Shown: piece after piece, positions 1-14,769 of the stretch
How positions within the stretch are numbered: position 1 is the stretch's first letter
Layout: each line of letters starts with the position of its first letter
Origin: Sepiola atlantica
Taxonomy: Eukaryota; Mollusca; Cephalopoda; Sepiida; Sepiolidae
Assembly: GCA_963556195.1 (NCBI GenBank)
Contig: OY744537.1
Location: 23,862,441-23,926,440 of the forward strand
DNA: 64,000 nt
Direction: 5' to 3'
Translations under genes and position numbers: made by a program
Notes under the pieces: model-generated
What the model saw: the letters and a program-made list of their open reading frames with translations, nothing else
Told to the model about the DNA's origin: nothing
Databases searched by the model: none

Positions 1-19
1 TGGATTGTATTTTCTTTAT

Positions 20-395
20 ATTCATCATCATCATCATCATACTCAGTTTAATGTCCATTTTACATGCTGGCATGTGTTGGATGGCTTTTAGAAATTAACT
101 TCCAAACCATCCTATCCCTCTTTCTCTCAAGTTCATTCTTATTACTTCCTCCTATGTCTTCCTTGGCCTTTTCCTGTGAACTGAACCTGCTACCTCAACT
201 GTTCTATATCTACTAATCCAACTCATTCATTTTTTCAATGTGGTCATACCATCGAAAGCTCCTGTTCTGCACACATCTCCCTATATTATCCAGATTTAAT
301 ATTCCTCTGAACTCATCAGATCTAAGCCTGTCTTTAAGACTCCCATTACACATCCATTGTATAATTCTCATATCATTTATCTTCATGCAACGATT
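20..395 (-). mobile_element. LINE 3'-end relic
   Basis: It is the reverse complement of the same sequence seen on the plus strand at about 5330-5640 (shared phrases include the (CAT)n start, the ACATGCTGGCATGTGTTGG motif and the region reading as a degenerate RT C-terminus). No open frame remains. It lies in the intron after exon 17. Related copies are at 38281-38640 and 60150-60960. Confidence 0.7.
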
Positions 396-619
396 ATAGT
401 TTTTTTTCTACTGTATTTCCTCTTGTATCTTTGTATAATTTTCACAGAAATCACTCAATTTCATTTTGTACATGATCAGCTTTGATAATGCTGTACTGAC
501 GTTAAATACAAATCGTATGTAACTATTAGGATTTACATACAAATCTGACAAAAACACAAACATGAATATGGAACTAAATTGTAACATAATTAATGAATGA
601 AATTATTTTTTTCTTTTAC

Positions 620-688
620 CTGATGACTGTGTATTGTCAACATGTCAGAATACATCTCTTCAAAGGATTCTTGGATGTTCTTTGACAA
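620..688 (-). CDS. ZMYND8: ZMYND8 exon 17 (coiled-coil start; last exon in window)
   Basis: A 69-nt, phase 0-0 exon encoding [20 protein letters not shown] and then SHQ. It resembles the MTEIYNDL helix that precedes the coiled coil and MYND finger in ZMYND8. Acceptor after a polypyrimidine run (TTTAAAG), donor GTAAAA. The remaining coiled coil, the MYND zinc finger and the stop codon are not in the window. Confidence 0.82.
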
Positions 689-3185
689 CTTTAAAAAAAA
701 AAGAAAAGAAATACAAATTAAATTCAAGGCATAATTTAGTTAAAGAGAAAAAGTTTACTTGGTAATGACTTACGGTTTTGAAATCGGAAATTGACAACCA
801 GTGTTTATCAAAAAAAACAGCTACCTATTATATTTTAGGTCAAATGTTTTTCTTGGGGGGAGGGTAATAATTTATTTTCACCATTTTTTCTTTAACTATT
901 AACACATAAAAAAAAAACAAATAGTCTTTTTTTTAGTTGAAAATTTTTATTAATTTTTTTATTATAAATAATCAAATAATATTTTTTGTGTTGCGGGCGA
1001 TTAGCATTCCAACACCCACAAACAAATTAGGATAATTCTCATGAACACCACAAGTATTGTCTATAAATACACATGTAAAAACAGACTTCAGATTTATGAA
1101 GCCTCAATAATTAAAACTAAAAAGCCTATCCGTGACCGCATATCCTTCCAAAAAGGACCCACCATTCTAGCTGTGTTTGGAAGTTAAGCATCAAAGCATA
1201 AAAAGGAAATATAGTTAACTAACATGGCTACCTTGGGGCATACACATCAAAATAGACGAGTTAAAAAGTGTGTGTAATATCAGTCTTTTACACCCCCTTC
1301 TCTCTATCACAAGTATCATTTCACAAAGTTATTTTATGTGGGGGATATGCAGCTCCTCAAAAAGGGGCACTATGGATGGGACAAAAAATAAAAATTGTTC
1401 CAGTTAAGGATTTTCCTCCTCCGACAGAACAGATACTACACTTTACATTGATCCTAGCCCGAATGCCAGGAAAGTATTTTAGTTTGAGTTTCACACCAAA
1501 AGGTGTCCCGCCCCCTTCATGACTAATTTTGTTCCGGGTGACCCCCAAAAGAATGATTACAAAAAAAGAAAAAGAAAAAAAAACTGCTCATATGTTCGAG
1601 TCAATGCTAAGAAAGAATACATCAACTCAGTGTCTTGTGCAGTTTCTGACTTTTAACTGGACACACACAGAGACAGACAACTGCCCTTTATCTTCTATAT
1701 ATATATATATATAAAGAGCAAACACCTGTGTGTATGTATGTATGTATGTCTACAAAAGACTCCCAAAATACTTGACAAACCCCCTATAAAGTTTATATTT
1801 TCTTGAACAGCGTGGCCTCAGATGAATAATATCTCAGAATCAAAAAAAAAATTATTCTAAGATAGTAAACTGGTCACGCTTTCGTAAGGGGATGGTAACA
1901 TTTCTTTGTTTTCTTCATTATTTGTTCAATCTGCACATGCAACAAAAAACTAAATCTACACGGACACAGAATCTTTTGTTCTACTTGGAGTAGTCTGGGA
2001 ACAATAAATGTAAATTACAGTATTCCATTTAAATCTCTTTGGACTATTTTCATTATCAACATCATTTCCTTTCATATTATTGTGAAAGCGGGTGGGGGGA
2101 ACGGAATTACCCGGCATCAAGAATTTCATTGTGTTTTGTTCTACTCGGCATTGTCTGGAAACAATAAATGTAAGATTACAATCTTACATTTAAAAGGGAT
2201 AGCTTCGGTAAATGAATTACATTATTATTTTTTTCAACACATTAAACCAGGAGAGAGGAATGGACTGAGCGTAGGAGAAAGAGAAAGAGAGGGACAGAAA
2301 AATGGGGAGAGGGAAAGAGAGACAGATAAAGAGACCGCTAGAGTGAGAAAGAGGGAGAGAGATAGAAGTTTTAATATAAAGATGTTGCACACACTATTTA
2401 ACTTCTATTTTGATTTTTATGGCTCCGGGCAACACCGGGTAGCTCTGCTAGTATAATAGATAATGCATTGTATTGGCGAGGAAATTTAATTCTTTCCTAA
2501 TGGCTACGGTGTTAGCCAAAAACGTCTAGAGAACAGCAGCCATTGCGAAAAACTTCAGTTAAATTGTACATCAGCCAAAACTTACTTGCTTTGTATGCTT
2601 TTCAACAAGCTGACTTATTTCGACAGGTCGACTATTATCATTTCGAGCAAGATTTGAACTTCCACTAGTGACAAAGCCACTGTTAGTACTTCCATTATTC
2701 GTACTGGCACTATTTGCATTGCCATTTGCTTTGTTCTTCAATAATCCAAGCAGAAGAGTTGCTTCTGTTGTGGATGGAGGGACGTCTGGATGATTCTTCT
2801 TTTTCCTGAGTAAAAAAAAAAAAAAAAAAGGTTAGGTAATTAATTGACTATTCAAAAATGGTTAGATTTATTTTTTCTTGAAGTCAAATATGAAAATATT
2901 ATCAACTTTCTGTCACAAAAAGCAAACAAACAAATGCTTTTACTCATCCTGGAATACTGTTCTAGTTTTGTATAAAGTTATTATTTTAATACATTCTTTT
3001 AAAGAGGAAAGTGGTTAATATCAGTGATAGATGATATGTAAAAATAATCTGTGTAGATGCAGGAACCAAATTTCCATGTTAACAGGCATACATCATCAGA
3101 CATGAGATGTTATGAAAATTAAGTCATTTTTGTACTTTTAATTTGTCAAGTTAGAAAGTTTACAAGTATTTATTTTTTTTTAAGA

Positions 3186-3227
<42 letters not shown>

Positions 3228-6087
3228 TAATGATAATAGAATTAACGATAAGTGAAATATCGTAGAGTGATCTATCTCGATAAAATAAAGCTCAATACGT
3301 TGAGTAGAGCAATCAATTTTAAAGAAAGAAAGATGAAGATAAAAAATTGTACAAAATTACATAAAGTTACATAAATTAATACAAATTTTATTACATCGAA
3401 AGTTCAGATACAAGGAGTTACATTAATCCTTAAACCATGGGTTTTCAAAGATAAAACTCTTCTCGTCAGATTTTATCCTCTGACGAGAAGAGTTTTATTT
3501 TTGAAAAACCATATATATATATATATATATAGGTGTTACCAGCGATTAGCCAATCAGTTAAATCGGATGTGATACAGGACACATTCTTTTTAAACATGGA
3601 ATGTAGGCGAATTTCTGATATGAAGGATCTGAGGCTGTCCCAGTCGATCATCAGGTATCGATACATTGTGCGATGGAGAGAGACTTCAGAGGACTTGTTG
3701 CACTTTGTTCTGATCTTGATTGAGACTACTGAGTGATCAGAAGATCCCAGTTGATACAGGACAGAGGATGCGCATAGTTCAGGACAGGTTGTTAAGAAAA
3801 GATCGGAAACGCGGGTGGGTTTGTCAACAATCTATGTTAGATCATAAGCAAAGGAAAAATTGTGACAGAACCGCACTTCGTCGTCAGTTTTGTTTGAATG
3901 AACTAGCCATTCAACATCGTGGACATTAAAGTCACCACAAACATGGATGCTAGCAAAAGGGTAAGCAAGCAGGATTTTGTCAATTTTGTCGGAAATTTGC
4001 TCAATGACAGTAACCCCGTCAGAAAGGGGACGATAGAGAGAAAAGGTGAAAGCGGTGATGTGCATAAGAGCAACACGGAAACACATATAGGGCGAATTAT
4101 GGTCTTCATAGGAAGTGTCACTACGACAAGGAAAACCATCCCTGATGTAGGCACAGATTCCATGATCATGGCGATCATGGGGATCGGGTTTAGAGATCAT
4201 GTTTGAGTATTCTGAGATTATGAAGTCATCAGTAGAAACTGACGAGCCCATACCAGTTTCGCATAGGAACAAGAGGTCAGGTTTGGTCTCCTGTAAATAT
4301 ATTTCAACCTCTGGAAGGTTGGAACGTAGACCCGTGATGTTGGAAAAAGAGACATGATAGTAGGGATCTACGTTGGGAGTTTGGGTTCTGGGTTTAAGCT
4401 TTTGATTTGTTGGGAGACTTTTCATGTTGGGAATGGAAGATTTGTGGAAGAGGTCATCAGATGAGTTTAGAGCAGAACAAAGAGAGAGTGAGTAAAAGAA
4501 AGATTTCTTTGAAACCATTGAAGAAAAAAAAAAGCCATAGCAGGTCCCACTAATATGGCATCAAGAGGCTGCCACCAGAAACTACTGCGTGGCCCAGACT
4601 CCATTCACCAAACGGTAATGCAGCAGCCCTGGTATTATACACCTGCTGACAGGACAGTCTCCTTTGGAGTTACTCCAAGGTTCGGGTCCTTGGACTGTTA
4701 GGCGGATAATGCCAGCCCAGGAAAACGCTTACCTCCATCATCCTTATTAGTGACATGGCAACAAGAATAGCTACTGCTTATACTTTTCATTTGTGTGTTA
4801 GAAGCATTGTTCAGAGTTCTGTATGAATTGTCCAGAAGAGATGCTGTATGCTGATGATTTAGTACTTGCTTGTGAAACAATGGATGACCTACTTGTTAAA
4901 AACTTGGAGGAATGCCATGAAAGGAAAATGTCTGAAAGCTAATGCTACCAAAATCAAAATGATGATTAGTGATTGTAGTGTTGAAAAGTTCCAAAATAGA
5001 GGAAAGTTGCCCTAGTCTGTGGAAAGAGAGTCGGGTGCAATTCAACTTTTTTTTTTGTCGTACCTGTAAGCATTGGGTATGCAAAAAGTGCAGTGGAATT
5101 AGTGGTAGGTTGAGAGAGGATAACCAATTTGTGCGCAAGAAGTATTAGACAATGGAGATGGATGAAAACTCAAATGTGGAGAAAGTACATCTAGATGGCG
5201 TAGCTATTGAGGTTGTCGCGAAGTTTTGTTACCTTGGTGATACCATTGGAACACAGAGTGGGACATTGCATCGAGAGAAATGATATGAGAATAATACAAT
5301 GAATGTGTAATGTGAGTCTTAAAGACAGGCTTAGTTCTGATGACCTCAGAAGAAGATTAAATCTGGACAGTATAGAGAGATGTGTGCAGATCAGGAGACT
5401 TTGATGGTATGGTCACATTGAAAGAATGAATGAAAGTTCTTGGGTTAGTAGATGTAGAACAGTTAAGGTAGCAGGTCCAGTTCAGATGAAGGCCAAGGAA
5501 AATATGGGAGGAAGTGATAAAAATGAACTTGAAAGAAAAATGGATAAATGAATACCTGGGCAGAGATAGGTTAGTTTGGAAGTCAATTTCTTAAAGCCAT
5601 CCAATGCATGCAAGCACGTAAAATGGACATTGAACCAAATCTGATACTGATGGGTAATACTACACAGTGAAAATTTGATTATAGCATCGAATGATACTTG
5701 CGATTACAAGTGTGGGAAATCCAACCCATTGGGTTAAGAATTATTTTACATCTTCATCAGCAAGACTAATGGCAAATTATTGGGAAACTATGAATTTTCA
5801 TTCTATAGTATTACCCACAATAAATATGTTATGCTCGTACAAGTATAACTTAGCCTTCTTTTGATCTATCTACATGATCTCGTCTGAGCCACTGAAAAAA
5901 TATACTATTTCGGAAAAGTGTGTATGTGGGTATGCTTGGTTTTTTTTTTGGGGGGGGGGGACTAGTAGCTGAGGTTCATGTAAGAAAATAGTTAGGGATG
6001 CTATTTTCTTGCTAAATATACTTAATATCGAGCACTTTTGGAATTGATATATACTGACTTATTACCTGATAATAAGCATAAACTCAT

Positions 6088-6140
<53 letters not shown>

Positions 6141-9100
6141 AGAAGTTTCTCAACCATTAAAACTATACAAAAAAAAAACAAAAAAACTTTTAGTCCCAAG
6201 TCGTTCAGTGGAAAATCACTCATGTAAGTCAATTTATTTTTTACAGTTATTATATTAGTTTGCTTCTAACATTTAAGTGATCATGTCCTGGGTCTAATTA
6301 ATAAAACAACTTTTAGGCAAAATTCTACTTAATTCATCAAGTCTTTTTAGAGTGATACACTGATTCCAATGTTTTTCTAACAATTTAATGTCTTTTTTGT
6401 AGAAAGAGTTTTCATTGGCCTGAATATATGCCTCATTTTCAGGTATCACTTCTTCATTGAAGCCAAATATCTTTCCCTGAAGCATTCTTTTGAGGTCTGT
6501 CAACAGTCAGCAGTCTCTGTGGGTCAGATCTAGAGAATAGGGTGGGTGCAGAAGCAATTTGAAGTGCAATTCATGTAGTTTTGCAATCGTTGCGATCGAC
6601 TTGTGACACGGTGCATTGTCTTGTGAAATTGCACTTTTTCTTCTTTTTTGGCGATTTCTTCCTTCAAATGCACCAATGATGCAATATAATATTCGCTATT
6701 GATGGTTCTTCCTTTCTCAAGGTAATCGATGAACAAAATACTTTGCGCATTGCAAAATATGGAAGCCAAAACCTTGTCTGCTGATGTTTGAATCTTTGCA
6801 GTTTTCACCTGCTGCTGGCTACTCTGTGAACAGCCGATTTGACTCCGGAGTAACACGAGAGATCCAGATTTCATTCATTGTTACATATTGACTCCAAAAC
6901 TCCTTTTTATTGCGTTGAAACAGTTGCAAACATCACTTTGAATCGTTGATGTAGTGTTGTTTTTCATTGACTGTGAGCAAACGCGGCACCGAGTTTGATC
7001 ACAGCTTTCTCGTTAACAAATGTTAATACACTACCTTCTAATATCTTCAACTCCCTTGCTATTTCATGAAACTTTAATTTATGATCAGCCAAAACGAATT
7101 TGTGGACTTTTTTCATGTTTTCTTGGACAACTGCTGAATTTGGGTGACCTGAGCGTTCAGCATCATTTGCGCCTGTACGACCATTGTTCCTGATGGAGCA
7201 GAGTTTGAACAACATTTATCAAGCCATTGCTTTGCTTGAATAGTATTTTGTCGTATCAGAAAGAAGTTTTATCAACAGATGAAATTTAGATTTTTCTATT
7301 GTTTGAAAAATTGCAACAGTTGCTTCACTTACATCATTGTAATCTGTAAACTAATAATCCAATTGAGTTCAAATTTTTATATGCCATTTGTAATTTATAA
7401 GAATCATATGAATTTTTTATGTCATTTATATGTCAGGTCCGGGACTTATGCTGGTACCGCTTATCTTGAACCAAGGATTTGTGTTTTCCCCTACTAAAAG
7501 GTGCTGAAGAATCGGTCTGTCACTATAAGACGACTTCTACCGATACACTCAACAGACACTAATGTATAGTTTTAAAATAAAATACTTATATTTTTATATA
7601 TATATATATATATGAAGGAAGAGAGATAAAGATGTGCGAATGACAAATCTATTTCATCTTCGATTGTTCAATGCAAGGTGTACTCGATAAAACCATGTTT
7701 ATTTTTCTTTCCTTAAGCCATATATATATGGGCTCGCAGATGGCTCTTCAGTCCAACCAATGAATTACATATTCTTGGACAGACTTGACCCTCATGCTGA
7801 TCATTGGCCTGGGTCAAGCCAGAAGGCACAAAACTTGCATTATTTGCACTTTCATGTGATGTTTAAGGCTGATTGGAACCGAGAGCATGACAAGCTGCGA
7901 TTCTGTGCCTGTCTTGGAAAAGAAACAGCTGTAAATGAAATGCTTACCTGTGATTAACTAGACCTGCTTTTGACAACAGAATCCGGTTACACACCTCACA
8001 GATCGACACAGTTGGTTGACAAGGCTCAATGCTTCTTACATGCTCTCTTGAGCATTATATATATACATGCAAACACATGTATTATATATACATGCACACA
8101 CATGTATTTTCTAAGTAAAAATTACTTTGGACTTTTTAATGCAAAATATGCTATTTTGAGAGCAAGCTAATTTTAAAATATGTATGTCTGTATGTTTTAT
8201 TTACACTTAGAAAGGCGTGGCACACTTGAGTGATGTCAGATTAGTGTCATGCTAAAGCCATTCCTTTCAGAGATCAGCAGAACTGGAGTGATGAACTTAC
8301 ACTTGATTTGAAATTAAATAAGAAATTGGAATCTACACGGAATGAACCTTTTGAAATTTATGTTTATATATAAAAACATTTATATTTGAAAAATACTAAT
8401 TGATTCTAAAAGAAAAATCTATTAAAAATTTAAAATAAAACTGATCCTAAAATGAAAATAGCGATACAATATTACATTATACAAGTATATAATTAATTAT
8501 TCAAGAGAAATTTAATCAAAGTGTTATAAATATAAAATGATACATTTTGATATTTTGTTTAAATATTTTACCTGAAAAAATGTTATCTTCTATTATATAA
8601 AGGACAGTTGTCTGTCTGTCTGTATGTATGTATATTTATTTACCTCCTCTCCAGTAGGTTAGGCACAAGGTCAGTTTTATCTTACTCCCACAAGGTAAGA
8701 TATGACCCAAGGTCGGGTCGGGAGAGTGGGGCTTGAAAAGCCAGCGCCCAAGAAGGTGAGCATTCTGGCCATTAAAAATTGCCTGGGCAGCCCCGTCAGC
8801 ATTCCCCGGTAGGGGCACCTCAGGCAGTAAGCAATAAACTTACTCCTCCCCAAGGAGGGGAGGCAAAGCCTGGGAGGGTGGACCTCCTAAAACTGCACAG
8901 GACAAACCCACTGACCGGCGGAAAAGTAAAAAACTAGAAAACAAACACCCACAAAGTTGGTATATTCCTGATTGGCGTTGCCCCAGGGAATAATATCTTA
9001 AAAGTATTCATTCTTTGGGGGTCAACTGGGCCAGGTTTCGCCAGGGAGGGTTGTTTTTTTTAGCCATTTTTCATGTTATTATGTACCAATTTGAAAAGAA

Positions 9101-9198
9101 AATGTCAACTCATACCTCGAGCAATTTATTATATAAAGGCGAGTTGTCTGTATGTCCAGCTAGAGAGGAATGAGCTAGGCGGAGAAAAAAGAGGGGCT

Positions 9199-9251
<53 letters not shown>

Positions 9252-12200
9252 AGAGAGAGACTGTTAGAGAGAGATAGAAGTTTTAATAGAAATATGTTAC
9301 ACTTTTTCCTCGGGCAAAGCCGGGTAGCCCTGCTAGTATATTATAAAAAAATCTGCTTTTGTATTCAGTTGTGAATCCATCTAAAAGTATAAACACATAC
9401 ATTTATATATTTACTTACTCAGAGTCAGTGTTACTGTCTTCAAAGCTTCTTTTGTTGGCTGTAGCAAGAGACCCGACTTTTGGCATCAAGATTCTACGGT
9501 TCGAAGTTTTAGGAATTTCATTACTTGAAGACGTTGATTCCATCGCTGCCATATGTACATCTGTCGTGTTTCTCTGGGTATCTGGCATAACGTTTTGATT
9601 TTTGGTTGGTGGCCGGAATGCGGACACAGAATTTGGATCAGAAATCGATTTGAGAGTATTCCTTTTCTGGAGTGAAGGCTGGGCAACGGACATTTTGTTT
9701 TCATCAAACAAGAGTCCATTTGTACTAGAGTTGGCTTTACCTTAAATAAAAAAACGAAACAACATTAGTAAGCTTGAACAAAACTTACATCATTTAGATG
9801 TTTTGGACGATTGCTTTCATCTTTGTTATTGTTATGTTCGCAATGTTTTGGCTGTTGTATTCTCCGACCTTCTTCTGGTTCCGTTTAACATAAGTTGGTA
9901 ACCTTGTGGAAATCTCTAACGGAACTCTTTATTTAATTCACTCACTCTCATTCAGCATTCAATGGCGTTTAGATATCAGATCAATTTTTTTCCTAAGTTC
10001 ATACACAAAGGATTGATCACCTCTAGGTGGAATTCACTCTAGAGCAACAGGGAGTCGTTTAATTGCATGAATAGGCCAACCGGTGAATTGGGGTTAGAAT
10101 AAGGCGAAAATAAAGTTTAAGGTGTAAAACAGACTTTATAAAAGATTTGACAAGAAATTGAACTCAGCAGTTGATCAGCACAATTTTATTAAAATGAAAT
10201 ACAAATTAGAATCTTCATTTCTCAACCCACTTGTTCTCCGCAATAAACTGGTGAAAAAGATTAGTGTACAAAATCTCCTGAGCTCATAGTGCACGAGGAT
10301 AATGGAAAAGATTGATTCTCTGGACCGATGAAAAAGACCTGTAAGCTGGCAAATTTTTCAGAGAGAAGAATTACTTCAGAGAATGTTTGTATAAGTCAAG
10401 GCATAATGAGATGGTCTCCAAATATTGAGACACTGGTGCTACCAGATCAGGCTGTCTGAAGATACTGGCTTCCTGATCAAAAATGCACCAAACATTGATG
10501 TCATTGTTTTTTTTCCTTTCTTTTTGCAAAACTCAATCATGTTCTGCAAAAACAACAATTTTCTCCTACAAAACAACCAAACCATGAATAAATATTTGAA
10601 GATATATAGAACTTGAAGCGTAACAACTTTTACCAAAATGATCGTACCCAGCATTAAATAACCCGAAAAGTGTTGATATGCCGTAAAACAAAACAACCAA
10701 ACCAAATATTGAGCATCAGCTTCGTCACGTTAAGGATGAAGAATACTCTCATCCAAACTGAAAATACATTTTCCTTCGATAAACATAGTTTACGCATAAT
10801 AAATGACAAGACGAAACATGTAGAGCTGACAGAGTATCAAATCAATTTGCCTCCAGTTTACTCGAGTTAGTAAGAATTTAGCTCTCAAACTGAGTACTAT
10901 TATCATTAGTTTACATGCTGCTGCTGCTGTTGATAATCAAAAAAGACTAGCACCCAGAAATCTGTTTGCTCTTTAATGTTATCAAACATACCAACACCAG
11001 AAAACAGCAATCAATAGAAGCTGTTTTAGTGGCCACCAACACAACAAGGTATAGTACTTACTCCAATTCATCATTCAGGCTATACAGACCCTTTTTAGAA
11101 GTACATTATAAGAACAATTATCCACCTCTCCTTTTGGGCTTGCCTTTTACTGCTACTCCCAACTTTTTGTATATATGATCCGACTGTTTAATAAATGCTT
11201 ATTCTTGACAAAGTTTCACGACTGAAACGAAATACTGAATCTGAAAAAGCACGATTCTCTGCTAAATTATTCCTTGTTTTATGTTTATTACCTTTATTTC
11301 TCTCTATACCTATCTGTTGGATATTTATGTCTTCACACACGATACAAATCGAACCGGTATGTACTCAACTGTGGTGGTAGAAAGTGATCGGATGGTATTA
11401 TCACTTTCCGTTTTAAATAGGGGGGGGGGATACTGCTTTGGGATGCTACTTGTGCCAACAAATTTTTGACAAGTAATTTGGCCATGTTCGCAATTGAACT
11501 GGGGTTTGCGGCTCAGGAATATCTAATAATGAACATCTATATCCATGTGTCCAGTAGGACGGAGAGTACAAACGCCAAAACTTTTGAAAATGGCAACAAT
11601 CAAGATGAGGAAAATAGTTGAAAACCTAAGTTAATATTGTAAGTAAAATTACCTCATTTAGGAAATTCTGTTGAATATTAAACCAAATCTCTTTTAAATG
11701 TTTCCAAACGAATCTTTTTTATGTGCTAAACTTGTTTACGTCAAAGTAATATCTTTATTTTGGGAAAGTAGTTAAGTTTAAAATTTCCCAAATATTAATT
11801 TTTCTTGTTTATTTTGAATATATTTATTTATGAATATATTAGTCTTAAGTAATTTGATTATCTTAATAAATATCCTTCCTACTTAGATTTTTTTTTTAAA
11901 ATTGATATAAAATTATAAAATATTCAGTTTATAAAGAACTAGTTGAAGTACATGTTTAAGAGTTTCTCAAATTTTTCCCATGTTGTAGCCTGCAGGGAAG
12001 CAGGCTCACGGTAATATGTTCACGGAAATCCTTTTTGATGTTAGGCACATAGTGCAAGAAAAGGAAGTTCTTTGCAGTTGTGGTAGAAGGACAAATTCTT
12101 GCTCTGAATGTCCAAAAGGGAGGATTTTAAATTGTAAGAAAACAATTAAAAATTACAATTTTTTAAAAAATTAACAAATGTTTTATTATAATTTTAAAAA

Positions 12201-14706
12201 AATATTCTAAATTACTTCTTATTACTAAAAACTGATAATATTGATAATTAAGGGACTTGCTGAATTAAAAATTTAAGACCCCCTTCTCAAGAGATTTTAT
12301 TTTACTTCTATCACATGTTTACCGAAATAGGTGGTGTATTTTTTAATTTCTCACTATCATTAATGTATAATAGATAAAAAAAATAATAATAAAAAATGTC
12401 GACGCTTGTGCATACTTGGTATTGAAAAATATTGCTGTACAGCAAAAATAACAGAAAATGATCAAGTAGAATTTTAATAAAAAATAAAATTAATTTAGCG
12501 ATTTTACGCTGTTGACGCAAGGGGTGATAATCAGCGAGTCTTAAGTCATTAACTAAAACGAAAATTTGATAATGGCGGACTTCTCTAGACGACGCTGTAT
12601 AGTTGAATTTCATAAATTTTCATCAATCATTTCCAATAATTTTCAGGGTACAGTAATATTTTTCAATACCAAGTAAGTACTTCATAAAGTTTTGCTGTCA
12701 TTTTATTTTTAACTGCCAAATTTTAAAGGTGCCTTCTTATGCACAAGCACCAAAAATTTTGCTTACCTTTTCTCGATGACGTCACCATAGAAGAAACGAT
12801 GTCTCGACTTTTTGAACGAGCTTCGCCTTCTTTTGACTGGGCATTTGCAGAGGCACTAATCGTGAGAGGGTTGGCTTTAATCAGCCTTTTTTTAAAGTTC
12901 TGGCTGCAGATGGCAACAGGCTCCTTACTTGACTTTTGAGGAGGCATTCCCACCTGTATTATATCTATTGGAGACTCTCTCTCTTTCTTTATCTGACTCG
13001 GAGTAAGCAGCTTCTCAGTCCGTTTACACGAAGGGTCCTTGTCCGCCATTAAAGGCTGGGACGTCATAATCGTGCTGTTGCTACTCCTCGTGCTGTTGTT
13101 CTCATTCTTGTTGTTCAGAAGGAGGTTGTATGAAATCTCCTGATCCTCTGATCCAGGTTCTCGCTTAATATTTAGAAATGACGGGATTGTACTTTTCCCG
13201 CAGATCTTATCGTTGACATTGCCTACACTCTCCATACAAACTTTTACGGAAGAGTTTTCTGGTAACTCTGAACAGGTATTGCCACTTGGGAAAAAGACAC
13301 CAGGCATGGCCTTCTTCTTTGGAAGGGGCATAGTTGATGAAATGGTTCTTTCAGCTTTTAATTTGGGTTTTTTGGGAGAAATCTTAGCATTTGTTGTTGT
13401 TGTTGTTGTTAGTGCGAGTGTTTTTGAAGTGACTGCTGTAGTCGTAACAGGCGTGGTGACAATAGATGTAGACGCTTTCTGCGGTGCCGTTGTTTTGGGT
13501 GTCAATGTTGCCGTGGTGCTTGTAACAGTAGATGACAATTCAGTTTTCGGTGATGTGGGTGTCGTTGTTGTGGATGATGATGCTGATGACGACGATGATG
13601 ATGCTGACGACGACGACGACGATGATGATGTCTGCTGTATCATTTTCATCTGAGCACCACGCCGAGTTGTGATTATACTACTGTACTTGTTTTTCACAGC
13701 GGAAGCCGTCTTTGAAATCATAGACAATTTTTCTGCCACCTTTTCTGGCCCACTTTTTTGGCTTGTTTTTTTTTTCTGGTTCAAAACAGTTTCCTCCAGG
13801 CTGTTTGGACTGATGCGTGACGGATAAACTTGTGATTTTATTTTAAAGTTCTTTACATTTTTGTCAAGGGAGGAACTGTTGTGATCATACAATGTCCGAA
13901 ATGGAGCATACTCAAAGGAACCAAACTTTTCTCTGTGATGCGAGAAAAAAAAAAAAAAGATTAAATAAAAAAGATTAAATCAAAAAAAAATTAAATTAAA
14001 AAAAATTAAATAAAAAAAATTAAATAATAAAAAAATTAAATAAAAAAAAAATTAAATAATAAAAAAAATTAAATAAAAAAAAAAAGAATTAAATAAAAAA
14101 AAAGATTAAATAAAAAAAAAATTAAATAAAAAAAAAATTAAATAAAAAAAAAAGAATTAAATAAAAAAAGATTAAATAAAAAAAAAAATGAATTAATCAA
14201 ATTGCAACTTGATAAAATAATAACCGTAGGGGAAAATATTTAATTTTCAAAATATTTCTTTTATTCAAAACAGTTTGAATATTAGCAGACATTTTAACAC
14301 TTTCTACAAAACAATAAATGAAAATATATTATTTTATTAATGCTTCTAACAAAAGGTGACATTTTATTCATTAATGAGTGTACACCCTCCGCCAAAAATG
14401 GAAAAAAAAAAATTATCCTTTGCCACTGTTTACAGTGTTCATATAAAATAATGTATGAATAGACGACGTAAAAAAAAAAAAAAAAAAATTTAAAAAAAAA
14501 GAAGAAAAAAAAGGAAAATCTAAGAAAAAAATGTATAAATTGGTATAGAAAGCAGAACGAACAAAGAAAGAAACGTCTCATTATATAAATAGATTAAAGG
14601 CAAGGGGAGAAGTCTGACTTGCTATTTGTGATCTCAATTCACCTAAATACCTGAAATGGATTTGTCAGATAATTTTTTTTCTTTACTCGCTAACTTTTGT
14701 GTGACG

Positions 14707-14769
<63 letters not shown>

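Noticed and set aside
8640..9060. Possible host exon because of lower AT content
   Set aside because: It lies inside the Helitron-like element, has no acceptor/donor pair fitting the ZMYND8 phase, and shows no domain.
10290..10420. WTDEK-like peptide suggesting a mariner transposase
   Set aside because: Only a few residues match, with stops around them and no other conserved block nearby.
13213..13653. 146-codon plus-strand frame rich in Val and Asp
   Set aside because: It is the antisense shadow of the Ser/Thr-rich ZMYND8 exon 14.
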